A stretch of DNA of 64,000 nt, from NCBI GenBank assembly GCA_933207985.1, contig OW240917.1, positions 105,306,835 to 105,370,834 on the forward strand, written 5' to 3'. Each line of letters begins with the position of its first letter. Position 1 is the stretch's first letter. Under the pieces are notes generated by a model. That model did no database searches. It saw only the letters and a program-made list of their open reading frames with translations, and was not told the origin of the DNA. Source of the DNA: Pelobates cultripes (lineage: Eukaryota > Chordata > Amphibia > Anura > Pelobatidae). This document shows, piece by piece, positions 1 through 10,263 of this stretch. The position numbers and the translations under genes are program-made.

Positions 1-32
1 GGATTAAGTTGTTTAATAAATGAAAACATATA

Positions 33-55
33 TTTATTATATTTAAGTTTTTATT
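33..55 (-). promoter_or_regulatory. Poly(A) signals downstream of the C48 protease exon
   Basis: On the minus strand two AATAAA hexamers (50-55 and 33-38) lie 35-57 bases after the stop codon of the protease exon. Their spacing fits cleavage and polyadenylation signals of that transcript. The region is AT-rich, so chance occurrence is possible. Confidence 0.45.
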
Positions 56-89
56 TAAACTATATGTAAATATATATTGAACTTTTAGC

Positions 90-1237
90 TTAGATTTCAA
101 TTCTCTTTGGGAACTCAGTGATCTCTCCATTCTCTAAGCAAGAGGCCAGGTGTTTCCTCATTTGATGATGATCATATGTGCATGTGGCGTTCCTTTCACT
201 AAGCAACTCAAAGGCATTTGCTATCGCATAAACACCACAATCATTTCCATTTAGTTGTTGGTCCACTTCAAGCATATAAACTCTTTTCAATGGATTATTA
301 ACAACATTTCCATAGCATTCACATATTTCTTTGCTGGCTGAAGGAGAGAGGTATGATGTTCGTAGGCTATCAGCAACTACAACAATTCCTTTTTTGAAGC
401 ACGTTGTGAACCAGTGGTGACGATCTGTGTCATAATGTATTTGTACAGCTTCCCTGGTCACAGGCTTCATGCCAAGTTGTGCCAGCACACAGCTCTGCAA
501 GCCATCCATATCAAACTGCTGTTTCAGAAGCTTCTGGGCAGCATCTATTATTGTGTCATCCAACCAATTTTCACTCATTATAATGTTCTTATGTTCTTGT
601 GTGAGGTTGAGGCATGGCAGCCATTTCCCATCTTGCTTCTCATCAACACAATGCACATCTATGTTTTGTTTGTGGTCCTTTTCCGGTATGGCTGTAGGAC
701 CTGCTTCTTGTGGCACAGTTGGTTCACCTACATCAGCTGGCACTATGTGCTCATCTGCTTCTTGTGGCACAGTTGGTTTGCTCTTATGTAGAACTTCCTT
801 TTTATAATAAACAAAAATGTGAAGTAATGTTTCTTTTTTTCTTTTTTTTCTTTTTAAATTTTTTCTTACTTTTTGTCCCTTTCTAGAAGGGAGGGGACAT
901 CCTCTTAGATAATTTGTTTTGCCTGATACCATGGCATTGGAGGCACTGACTCTTTTGTTGTTTGAAGCACTGGGTGATTCCTGTATGCTTATATCAGACA
1001 TAGGTTCTTCTTTTTGAGGAAGACATGCTTTCTTCTGGCACCTGCTATGCCCTTTGTTTGCCTTCATCTGAATAGATATTTTTTTCCTTCCATAAAATTG
1101 AAATGTCTTTTCAAAATGTCTCTTGATTTTTCTAATAATTCTGTTCACATTTTGGATCAGTGATTTGTCATTCTTATTGTTTTGAGCAGTAGTTACCACA
1201 AAGCCATCACCTTCTGTCTTTTTGTTTGCAAACAGAC
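90..1237 (-). CDS. Ulp1/SENP-like (C48) cysteine protease, probable last exon
   Basis: This encodes the C-terminal part of a protein with a Ulp1/SENP fold; the family removes SUMO or other ubiquitin-like modifiers from lysines. Numbering from the GTG at 1199, the core runs from about residue 207 to 350. The expected catalytic residues are visible: His262 followed by Trp263, Asp277 in VADSL, Gln315 and Cys321 in the QLNGNDCGVY block. The first 200 residues are basic and low complexity, with a repeated TVPQEA motif near 143 and 161. There is no in-frame ATG at 1199: the frame stays open upstream to a pyrimidine tract plus CAG at 1238-1240 on the minus strand, a convincing 3' splice acceptor, so I read this as a terminal exon. 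No upstream exons were identified. It could belong to a host SENP-like gene or to a DNA transposon that carries a C48 protease (for example Zisupton-type); the window does not decide. Confidence 0.7.
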
Positions 1238-1410
1238 CTGTTTTAAACAGAAAATAATGAACAAATGGTTAGATAAAGATCACAAAATAACACTTGTGTA
1301 TCCCAATCACAAACATTATGAAAATTCTTAACATGCAAATAACTATGTACAGTAATGGATGGGCCCATAGCATGTTTATGGTGTGTCTATGCTTTAACTA
1401 GACTATAGAT

Positions 1411-2692
1411 TGTGACGAGAGCAATCTCGCCACATTGCATTGGAGTAGCCTGGTTGCTCGCCTGTTGCCCCTGGATTATGGCCCCATATTAAAAGCCTTC
1501 TTTTTCCCCTGCTGAAAAGGGCTTATTCGTGCCTTTCTGCCCGATGTTCGGTAGATTCAATCTACCGAACTAACGCACGAATGACTGGACCACCTAGGAG
1601 CTGGAGTGTGTCGGCAATTAACCTCCCAGAAGCTGCGGTTAACCACAGCTTAATTGACGAATGCTGGGTGGCCGCCATTCGTATACTGAACACGAGGTCG
1701 CGGCCATTTTAAACACGCGAAGGCACAGCGGTGTTCGACCCCCAACTCATGGAACTGAAATCGGACACTTATTTGCGCGAACACCGCTGAGCAGTCAGCC
1801 TCCTTGCTTCTGCATTCGGTCATTTAACCGGATGCCTGTTCATTCGGTAGTTTAAACCGTATGAACAGCATTACCCCAGATAGCCATCCCGTGGAGTCTA
1901 TTCGTATGGAGAATAGACTTTGTGAACACTTTGACTCCACGGCGATTGGACTGTGTGCATAGGATCTGATCGCTATTCGGTACTTTTGTACGCTCAGATC
2001 TCAGCTATCTGGGGATGGGTTACATGTATATATTTTGTGTGACAAATGTAATATTGTGTATTTTGTTGTATTTTAGTGTTTTGTTGTAGCCATGTGGGTA
2101 ATGGAGTTTTGCCTCTGTCCTTGGAGATAATTGGATTACTTCCCAATTATCTCCAGGACAGAGGGAGGGAAGTTAGGATGCATTGTGGGGATGTTTTACC
2201 TCTGTGTGTCTGTCATTGGTTCATGTCTGTCCTGTGTCACAGTCTCCCATTTGGTCCCCTAGGGGAGTGTCTACTAGGTGGGAGACCTGCATAAATACTG
2301 GGCAGGTAGCCCTCATTAAACAGACCACTGATTGACCCTCAACACGGAGCTCTGTCTCGTTCTTGGGGGGATTTACTGTATGCTGATAGAGATTGATTGC
2401 TAGGAGTGTAAGCCGCTTGGGTGCTTTTCCTATTCGTCTGCTAGCGGCTATTCGTGAGGTTCTAGGAGTGTAAGCCACTTGGGTGCTTTTCCTATTCGTC
2501 TGCTAGCAGCTATTTGTGAGGTTCCAGCTCGGGAGTTTGGAGTGCTATTTTGTATGCAGTTCGGGAGTTTGGAGCATTCCCTTACATGCGGTTCGGGAGT
2601 TTGGTGTTCTGCAGTAGCTGTGCCTGTATCTCTGGAAGGGGAAGATCTACTAAACGGTGGTTTAACCCTTTTATGCTGAGGGTGCCGTTACA
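1411..2692 (+). mobile_element. Probable solo LTR (retrovirus/gypsy-like)
   Basis: The segment begins TGTGACG and ends CGTTACA, an imperfect TG...CA terminal inverted repeat. A TATA-like box (ataaata, 2291-2297) is followed by an ATTAAA poly(A) signal at 2315-2320, the usual LTR order. Hairpins are visible at 1546-1570 (ten-base perfect stem) and about 2111-2165. No gag or pol is attached and no partner LTR is seen, so a solo LTR is the simplest reading. Candidate flanks (tagat / gtgat) share only three bases, so the target duplication is not proven. Diverged relatives occur at 26660-26960 and, in antisense, 58182-58274. Confidence 0.55.
2400..2523 (+). repeat. Tandem duplication, 2 x 62 bp, inside the LTR
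   Basis: Two adjacent copies (2400-2461 and 2462-2523), each starting ctaggagtgtaagcc and ending gaggtt, differ at only a few positions. They lie in the presumed U5 part of the LTR and are followed by three shorter units (about 2527-2615) each containing cgggagtttgg. Confidence 0.9.
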
Positions 2693-2790
2693 GTGATCAA
2701 TGAAATAAATGCCATGAATATGGCACTGCTTGGAGTGATTCTCATCATGTAAAACAGATCTCATTAACTAAGAATTAGGTGTTCATGGTA

Positions 2791-3420
2791 CAGATTATTA
2801 TTATTATTATTATTATTATCATTTATATGATGCCAACAGATTCCGTAGCGCTTTACAATATTATAAGAGAGATTTAACAATAAATAAGACAATTCCAAAA
2901 AACTTTCAGGAACGATAGATTGAAAAGGACCCTGCTCAATTGAGCTTACAGTCTATAGGAGGTGGGGTAAAAAACACAATTGGACAGGAGATAGCAAACA
3001 AAAAGGGTGGGAGTGATGCAGAGCTGGATGAGAGAGTAAAGTGCTGACCTTTAGGAAAGAGCAGGGAACAGGTATGTGAGGTAGAGGTTACTCCGGGAGG
3101 TTATAAACTTTCCTGAAGAGATAGGTCTTAAGGCACTTCTTAAACGATTGAATACTAGGGGTGAGTCTGATGGTGTTAGGCAGGCTATTCCATAGGAAGG
3201 GAGCTGCCCGCGAGAAGTCCTGCAAGCATGAGTTGGCTGTACGTGTGAGAGCAGCAGACAGGAGAAGGTCAAGGGCAGAGCGGAGAGACCTCGCACCAGG
3301 CGGCATACTGAGCAAGCCGTCGAGCCCCCTCCAAGTGTCAGGTCCTCGGTCACTAACCAAGGACCCTTGTCTGCTGCTTTTGCATTCCCTCACTTTCTAA
3401 CACCACCCAGACTTTCTTTG
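2791..3420 (-). mobile_element. L2-like LINE, 3' end fragment
   Basis: On the minus strand this is the end of a LINE ORF2, a 3' UTR, and a terminal ATT/AAT microsatellite (2791-2819 on the plus strand). The 3' UTR with TAAAGCGCTACGGAATCTG recurs at 25435-25700 and 50774-50960, showing a repeat family. It is a 5'-truncated insertion, as is normal for LINEs. Confidence 0.8.
3088..3393 (-). pseudogene. C-terminal fragment of LINE ORF2 (L2/CR1 superfamily)
   Basis: The translated 101 residues contain AAPFLWNSLPNTIR followed by FKKCLKTYLFRK, the conserved tail found after the reverse transcriptase domain of L2, CR1 and Rex-type LINEs. The stop codon at 3088-3090 is followed by the LINE 3' UTR. 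No reverse transcriptase catalytic motif is included, so the fragment is non-functional. Confidence 0.75.
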
Positions 3421-5096
3421 CACGGTCTACATGCATTAGGAAAATCATTCAGTCATGTTCAGTTTAAGCAATGAAGTTTTATATCTGATGCTAATATCAC
3501 TGAGAAATTCTAGCATTATTCTAGCATTTCCTGTTGCTTTCAACCCTAATCTTCTATGCCAGCTGTGTATGCATAAGTATTTATCATCCTCCTAAGCATT
3601 CCAAGAGTAGGTCTCTTTAATGTATGTCTTATATTTCCTGTCTTTTCCTATTTATTATGTACGGCCACCATGGCCTCTAGCCTGTTCAGCCACTGTGGTA
3701 TTCTAGGGGCCTTTGTACCTATATTTATTCTGTCTTCCAACACCTTGTTTTATTGGGCTCAGTTCATATGTATTATATGATGTTTTTTAAGTGTTTATTT
3801 ACAGTTTCTGTTCTTTTCACCATGTTATAAACTTACTAGATGATTATTCCTAACTATCGGGTTCTCTACCATCTCATTACATACACAAACTTCACAACCA
3901 TACTCTGATTCACATCCTACCTTCACCCGCATTAATCCCAACACAGCCCGCACAGCTACCCTGAAACTCAGGATACAAATTGGGATACGCATATTTCCTA
4001 ATCCTTGCATCACTATGCCTTTACAATTTGTGTTCATATGCCCTGTAATGGGCAACCTGCCACAGGCTAATTCCACACCTCGTTTGGGCATTTCATTGAA
4101 AACATTTATAGATTTTGGATTAAGAATATAATGTCTTGTTTTAGGTTCTGGGTAGTACATTTATAGGCACCTAGTATACGGACATCTTTATTTTACAGTT
4201 TTGTAAGGGTAATATTTCCTCAATCTGATTATCATAATGCCACAAATAGGTATTACCTTTGATGTGGCATATTAGATGAGTTACGATAGACGATATGCCT
4301 TGGGCCACACTGTCTATATTTACATATGCATTTCTGCACAGTCTACGATTTTGCTTACAAACATATTTATGTGTCATGTCTAATAATATATTTTGAGATT
4401 TTCCTAAATATGATAGCATTGTTTAACACTACAGTTCCTGTCTGGGGATATTTGGTCCTGTGGCTTTATGGAATGCCATGGGGCCTGTACATGGGGGTAC
4501 GGTGGTACTCACAATGTCTTGCTAACATCCATCTACTTGTGTCTTATCAAATCATATTCTTTTACAGGATATCAATTCAGAGCATTATTTGATTTTCAGA
4601 ATTCACACCAATTTGTCAGTTATGGTTCTTTCTGTAGGTTATAGACCTCTCCTTCCCCTCTCTGCCTCCTTTAGGGGATACTGAAGATTTCAGTTACAGG
4701 TTACATCCATACCATACAGAACTACACAAACACTTATACGGATTCGGGTAAGTTTTTAGCCACAATGGCTCACCCGCAATATAGACCCTTTTAGTGAGTA
4801 GATTTTACTGGCTTATAGGGATCTAGGTGACCAATAGATGTTAAGTTTCTGGCATCTCTGCCTTGGAGTTAGTGGTTCTGCGAGTCCAACACTCATCCTC
4901 CACGCAAGAGGTATTATGCCCCCCGGGCCATAACATAGTTAGCCACCTCCCACAGTGGCATAGAGAGGGTCACACTTAATGCTATTAATTTAAGTTTGAC
5001 ATCATATGCTGGTATTTTCATATTCGTGCCACCTGGTTTAGTCTAAGTCGCTCGTGTTACCCCTCAATTGTTTGCAAGGTATATATTGGTTGTCAC
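3421..5096. other. No gene recognised
   Basis: About 1.7 kb of AT-rich sequence with only short open frames. No transposase, reverse transcriptase or conserved exon was recognised. It ends at an assembly gap, so it may contain upstream parts of the following Penelope-like element. Confidence 0.6.
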
Positions 5097-5196
5097 NNNN
5101 NNNNNNNNNNNNNNNNNNNNNNNNNNNNNNNNNNNNNNNNNNNNNNNNNNNNNNNNNNNNNNNNNNNNNNNNNNNNNNNNNNNNNNNNNNNNNNNN
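5097..5196. other. Assembly gap (100 N)
   Basis: One hundred N characters, the conventional placeholder for a gap of unknown size. The 5' end of the Penelope-like element that follows is probably lost here. Confidence 0.99.
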
Positions 5197-7425
5197 GAAG
5201 GAGGAGAACAAGATGTGAACAGTAGGGCAAAGCCAACTCCACGAGGAAAACCTCCAATGAGGAAATAACCCCTATTTTAAATTTATCACACAGAATGCTG
5301 AATGAACAAGAAACAGAAATTTTTAAACATGGCCTTACATTTGTACCTACTGCTGCCCCTAATCAGTTTAAATGGAATGTGGAATTGTTCAAGTTTGGGA
5401 GAAACATGCGCCTCAAAGATTACTACTATAAACCGAAGGAACAGGAGTCATTGCAGACCCATGTAAATGTTTTAATCACAGGATCAATATACAACTCAGT
5501 TTAGACCTAAATCTAATTTTGATCCATAGACCCATAAAGCCTCAATCAAGACATATCTCTCCACTGTGGAACGACTTACTCAAGAAACCATTCAAAATCA
5601 CAAGGTCACTAGGAGGAACATCTCCTTATCACAGATGGAGAGTATTAAACATTTGGCTGAAGACCCTACTATTGTCATTAGATCTGCTGACAAAGGGGGA
5701 GGCATTGTGGTCATGGACTACACTGATTATGCGGGAGACATAAGACGACAATTACAAGATGTCAGTGTCTACCAACAGCTAAATAGTGATCCCACGAATA
5801 AAATTGCAACAATAATCGAGAATACCTTATTAATGGGACTTGAAGCAGGATATATAGAGCTACAGCTATATCATTTTTTATTGAAAATAAATCCAAGGAT
5901 TCCAATTATATACAGTATACCAAAGGTGCATAAGGACTCCATCAAGCCACCAGGAAGACCTATAGTGTCAGCGATTGGAGGGATTTTAGAACCGATTGCG
6001 TAATGGCTGGATTATCTTTTTCAAACACCTATAGCTGAAATACAAACCTGCATCAGGGACACACTGACACTCATAACCAAAATTAATTCACTTGACTTCA
6101 GTAGAGACCCTATAATTTTGATAACGATGGATGTGAGAAATCTCTATACAGTAATCCCCCACAAGGAAGGAATTGAGGCCATGAGACAAACACTTTGTGC
6201 TGCCACTACATACAAAGGACCACTAATTGAATATGTGCTAGAATTGCTATCATTAACGCTGAAAAACAACTACTTCAGGTTTGAGGAGGACTGGTTTTTA
6301 CAAGTCGCAGGTACGTCCATGGGGGCGGTGATGGCCCCTATGTACGCCAACTCTTACATGTATATTTATGAGAAAAATTACATCTTCTCCAAATTCAACC
6401 ATCATATTATGGCATACTTTCGATACATCAACGATTTGTTGTTTTTTTTTTTTGGAAAGGTACGGAATTGGAAGCGCAAGAAATTGTTCAATATTTGAAT
6501 GAACTAGACACTCCAATTAGATTCAAATCTAATATCGGTGCATCCACTATTCAATACTTAGATTTGGAAATATCCATCAAAGAACAAGGCATTACACACT
6601 GTCTGTATAAAAAAGATACAGACCGGAATACATTGTTGCACAATAAAAGTGCACATCCAAGAATGCTGAAAGAATCACTACCCAAAGCGCAATTTTTGAG
6701 AGTTGGAAGAACAGATAGAGGAGATGACTCAAAAATTCCTTGAAAGAGGCTATCGACGTCAGGAGTTGCTCAAGGCACAACAAGAAGCAAGAAATGCCAA
6801 TGCCGATATGCAAGTCAGAAAGCCACCAGCAATGGTATTTCCAATGGCCTACAATGATGCTTCACCTAAGATAGCCAAAATCATCAAACAAAATTGGAAG
6901 ATGCTGGCAAGCGACGATACCTTGCCCAGAGTGTTCAAAGAAAATCAGTTGATTTGTTTCAAAAGGAATAAAACATTAAAGGACAAACTGGTACATACAG
7001 ATCCAATTAAAAGTTACAGTCGAGAAGCAGCAATCAAGTACCGTGGCAGTGTCCATTGTTTAGGGTGCCTTACATGTAGCCACATGACCCCATCAAGAAC
7101 TTTTCAACATCCGCACAACAATAAAGTGTTTAAAATACAACACACAATCACGTGTAAAACATCATTTGTGGTGTACAAATTAATATGTCCATGTGGGTTA
7201 TCATATATCGGTAAAACCGAAACCCCACTATGTGAGAGGATACGTGGACATAGGTCGGCTATACGTGTGGCATACCAAGATGGACACTCAGAACAACCTG
7301 TGGCAAAACATTTTTTGAACATGAAACATCCACTTTCTTCTCTAAAATTTATTGCAATAGACCACATTCCTATACCCAGGCGAGGTGGAGACCATGGCAA
7401 ACTTCTTCTTAATAGAGAGACATAG
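5197..7425 (+). pseudogene. Penelope-like element RT/GIY-YIG endonuclease, frameshifted
   Basis: Broken pieces of one protein lie in several plus-strand frames. In order: an N-terminal stretch with KHGLTFVPTAAPNQF (from 5295); RT blocks with ADKGGGIVVMD, IPKVHK and GRPIVS (5566-6003, ending in a stop); the palm with TMDVRNLYT and GTSMGAVMAP, then FRYIND where active families have YIDD (6118-6440); a frameshift in a T run near 6440-6450; connecting sequence (6468-6743); and a final block (6703-7425) with CLGCLTC cysteines and the GIY-YIG endonuclease signature VVYKLICPCGLSYIGKT. RT followed by C-terminal GIY-YIG defines Penelope-like elements. The stops, frameshifts and Asp-to-Asn change at the catalytic pair show an inactive copy. 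The N gap hides its start. Confidence 0.9.
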
Positions 7426-7979
7426 TGGATTTTCCAGTTAAACACGATTGCTCCCAAAGGACTTAATGAGATGACCTCCTATCACTCATTTCTCTAAAAG
7501 TTGAACCCCTCTGCAATAAGAATAATGTTTTTAATGGTTTTTAGATATTAACATTTGGTACATTAGTTCAGTACTAGCATTGTCTTCAAGTACATAAGTA
7601 GATGGTTGTTGTAAATATTGTACTAATACTATGATGCACTTGTTTCACTTTAATATTCACAGAATATTTTTATTAGCACTTTATATTTGGAACTATAGCA
7701 CTTTATAATATGGCAGTACCACTTTAATATACAGCACTTCCTATAATGGTAGCACTTTAATAAGTAGGAGTGATACACTCCAGAGCACCACAATCACTTT
7801 ATTAATTCATATAGCACTTTAACACAACTAAGCAAGCACTTTAATTTAAGCATATTTGGTCCACTTTAAGACCTCATATTGGTAGAAACTTAAATCTTAC
7901 TTGACACAATGAAATTTCCATCTACTATATTGTACTATACACTATAGTGGAGATAAGTTAGCCACAACTTATGTTATTA

Positions 7980-8002
7980 AATATATATATATATATATAT
8001 AT
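7980..8002. repeat. (AT)n microsatellite
   Basis: Uninterrupted alternating AT within the PLE 3' region. Confidence 0.9.
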
Positions 8003-8248
8003 GTACCATTTATTTTAATTTCCAATCCTGTTCTTTTCTTTCCTTTCTCCATTTTTTTCTATATGTCTATATTGAAGTACCTTTAATGGTTGTGGATATA
8101 GATTCATAGATAATTATTTCACTATGTTTTGCATGATTTTATTTATGTATACAGGTTGCTATAACAACCGGGTATACACTTCGTTCACATGCATGCTATT
8201 TCCTGATTCTAGCATCACGTGATTTTTTTTCGTTGTTGTGGCAACGTG

Positions 8249-8268
8249 TGACGTCATCACAGCACGTG
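8249..8268 (+). promoter_or_regulatory. CRE-like and E-box motifs in the PLE terminal region
   Basis: A perfect TGACGTCA (8249-8256) is followed by CACGTG (8263-8268); another CACGTG lies at 8216-8221. They sit in a CpG-rich stretch within otherwise AT-rich DNA, about 170 bases upstream of the hammerhead motif. This fits an internal promoter of the element, but activity is inference. Confidence 0.4.
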
Positions 8269-8423
8269 GGGGCGTGGCTTCATCCACGCATGCGCAAGGG
8301 ACATTGGGGGATGCTATGAGCACCACTCACACTATTCTCAGCACCAGGGGTAAGTCATTTCCCACTAATTCCATTTATGTTTCCTCTATATAAATGCACT
8401 GTTTTACCATATTATCTATGCCT

Positions 8424-8463
8424 GATCCTGATGAAAGTCCCTGCTGGGACTGAAACGTCAATC
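8424..8463 (+). ncRNA. Hammerhead ribozyme motif, degenerate (PLE)
   Basis: The core CTGATGA (8428-8434) is followed by a stem II made of GTCC / GGAC, then GAAA (8452-8455), a minimal stem III (CG) and a GTC cleavage triplet. Stem I can form from GAT (8424-8426) and ATC (8461-8463) with an A-C mismatch at the first pair. Minimal type I hammerheads with very short stem III are known from PLE terminal repeats. The mismatch suggests reduced or lost activity, consistent with the decayed ORF. Confidence 0.65.
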
Positions 8464-8618
8464 TTATTTTTAATGGATTATCAATAAACTGTATGTTTTA
8501 ATCTTCAAAAGTCCGAGAGTGCTGATCACTATCTATATATGTATTTGAATTTTCCTGGATTTCAGGCACCCGGCAAACAGTCTACTAAGCGTGAGTGCAA
8601 GGACTTTCTACATTTTGT

Positions 8619-8623
<5 letters not shown>

Positions 8624-8651
<28 letters not shown>

Positions 8652-8665
8652 TATTTTTTTAATTT

Positions 8666-8696
<31 letters not shown>
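8624..8696. repeat. Two (AT)n microsatellite tracts
   Basis: Alternating AT at about 8624-8646 and 8671-8696, separated by a T-rich spacer. Confidence 0.85.
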
Positions 8697-8699
8697 AAA

Positions 8700-8935
8700 T
8701 CCAGGGAAAAATTGTGATTGAAAACCCCTTCCACCTGAAGTCTGTGATTAGTTAATACAATGTTAAACAAAAATTCTGCACACAAGTCAAGATCAGTATT
8801 GCTTTAGACCTGAGGAAGAGAGTAAACTCTCGAAAGCTTGTCTTTGAAATATTATGTTGGTCCAACAAAAAAAGATATCATTGCATATTGCAATACTCTG
8901 GTATTTTGGCTATATATATATATATATATATATAT
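8700..8935 (+). repeat. Terminal fragment of a second repeat family with CTGAGGA motif
   Basis: Contains cctgaggaagagag...ctctcgaaagcttgtc (8809-8842), a short hairpin between CTGAGGA and GAAA that recalls a degenerate hammerhead, followed by a tail ending ggtattttggc and an AT tract. The tail is found again in inverted orientation at about 15180-15245, on the far side of the DIRS/Ngaro element, so that element landed inside a pre-existing inverted repeat with an AT-rich centre. Confidence 0.55.
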
Positions 8936-9037
8936 TTGTGCTCGGAATTTAAATACGTGATGGATAGTAACTGTGAGCAAAGTTGGTTGTGGTGTGCCGA
9001 AACCAACGTACGAGTGGGCCTGTAAATAAAAGAGGGC
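8936..9037 (-). repeat. Split direct repeat A, terminal copy
   Basis: 102 bp beginning ttgtgctcgg and ending agagggc on the plus strand; matches 9174-9275. It forms the outer 3' end of the element. Confidence 0.9.
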
Positions 9038-9079
9038 CCACCAAGGATAATGTAGTTAAAACAGGGTGTAGGTGGGTGG

Positions 9080-9173
9080 GGACAATCAGCTGAGCGGCAG
9101 CGGTGAGTAGGGGCTGGGAGCTTAAGTAGGGAACTTACTCCTCCCACAAATTCAGGCCTAATGGCCTTTCTAC
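9080..9173 (-). repeat. Split direct repeat B, internal copy
   Basis: 94 bp beginning ggacaatcagctgagc and ending ggcctttctac on the plus strand; matches 15082-15175 with one difference (ggaac / gggac). It lies between the two A copies. Confidence 0.9.
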
Positions 9174-9275
9174 TTGTGCTCGGAATTTAAATACGTGATG
9201 GATAGTAACTGTGAGCAAAGTTGGTTGTGGTGTGCCGAAACCAACGTACGAGTGGGCCTGTAAATAAAAGAGGGC
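9174..9275 (-). repeat. Split direct repeat A, internal copy
   Basis: 102 bp, identical to 8936-9037 as far as I can align by eye. It borders the coding part of the element. Confidence 0.9.
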
Positions 9276-9304
9276 AAAAAGATAAATTCGAGAAAATACA
9301 CACT

Positions 9305-10255
9305 TTATTGCATTTTACAAGACCAAGTTTCTGAAAGCTTGGCGAAGCTCTTTCTCTGGTTGCGGAATATAATATATGCGTTATATATGGAGGATTTCCA
9401 TCGCCCGAGCCTTTTGATGATGTGGACCGGTGCGTTTGTGCTTGAGGCTGCTGAGGCGGCTCCTATGCGGAAGGAGTGCCCGGAGAATGCAGCCGGATTG
9501 TGTCCGAGCTTAGATAACAGGGTTCTGACATGTGACATCAATTTTGCCGTGGTAAGCGGGTGCCCTTGTAATGTTAAGAGCGGAGAGTCTGGCAGGTGAG
9601 TGCGAAAAGTAGACCGTAGTTGGTCGAGAACTTTCACCGGACACCAGGCATTATCAGTAGGGAAGAGAGGAATTATTGTAGGATGTATTGACCGGTTGGT
9701 TTTAGTGGTAGGGATAGAGAGGAGGTAGTGATCCTCTACCTTGGTGAGGTGTGAAGTTTTAAGGCATTGTGCGATATCTCCTTGACAAATCACTGTGAAC
9801 TCTCTAGGTCTGAGAAAACCGTAGAAAGCGAGATATATGGCAGATTTTATCACCGTATTGGTGTAGCTATCAAATGGGGCTGTGTCAAGGAGATTGCTAA
9901 GAGACCTGAAGATAGGCCCGTCTATGGGTAATCTAGTGCTTGCGAGTGGTGGTGAAACCTTAGATATGCCTTTCAAGACCTTTTTTATGGGGTATGAAGA
10001 CAAAAAGGGGGTGCTGTTAGGAAAATTGGTGAGGCTGTGGTGCTGAACCCCGGTGAGGTAAAGTTTAATGGTGTTGTGTGACAGATTAAGGTGTAGGTGG
10101 CAGAAAGAGGCAAAAGACACCATGGTTTGGATAGAAAAGTCACCTTGTAGCCCGAATTCTGCAGTGAATTTATTAAATATGTTAAGTGCCCTATTGTAAG
10201 TGATAGCAGTGTTGGGTGATAATGCTTGGTGAGTGAGTGATCTAGCGTGAAGCAA
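9305..10255 (-). CDS. Tyrosine recombinase of the DIRS/Ngaro element
   Basis: An open frame of 316 residues for the integrase of YR retrotransposons, which joins a circular DNA copy to the genome by site-specific-type recombination. The N-terminal core-binding part contains SPNTAITYNRALNIF. The catalytic domain shows Arg149 in FLRPREF, a Lys near 185 in TTKTNR, the H-x-x-R box His260-Ser-Phe-Arg263, Trp286, and a candidate nucleophile Tyr291 or Tyr294 in the SSIYNAYI segment. All expected residues are present, so it may be functional. It begins eight bases after the RT-RNase H stop codon, so its translation would need reinitiation, a frameshift or a start further upstream; the ATG at 10255 is simply the first in the frame. 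Confidence 0.85.
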   Translation of the reverse strand: MLHARSLTHQALSPNTAITYNRALNIFNKFTAEFGLQGDFSIQTMVSFASFCHLHLNLSHNTIKLYLTGVQHHSLTNFPNSTPFLSSYPIKKVLKGISKVSPPLASTRLPIDGPIFRSLSNLLDTAPFDSYTNTVIKSAIYLAFYGFLRPREFTVICQGDIAQCLKTSHLTKVEDHYLLSIPTTKTNRSIHPTIIPLFPTDNAWCPVKVLDQLRSTFRTHLPDSPLLTLQGHPLTTAKLMSHVRTLLSKLGHNPAAFSGHSFRIGAASAASSTNAPVHIIKRLGRWKSSIYNAYIIFRNQRKSFAKLSETWSCKMQ

Positions 10256-10263
10256 GAGTGTGC

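Larger units (their letters stand above)
7426..8640 (+). mobile_element. 3' UTR and terminal repeat (pLTR-like) of the 5.2-kb PLE
   Basis: Non-coding sequence downstream of the GIY-YIG domain. It holds a cluster of GCACTTTA-like motifs (about 7670-7870), an AT microsatellite, a CpG-rich block (8160-8330) and a hammerhead-like motif (8424-8463). The order 'GC-rich block, then hammerhead' is repeated in the intact PLE at 28.7-36.5 kb. The right end is uncertain because AT repeats follow. Confidence 0.6.
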
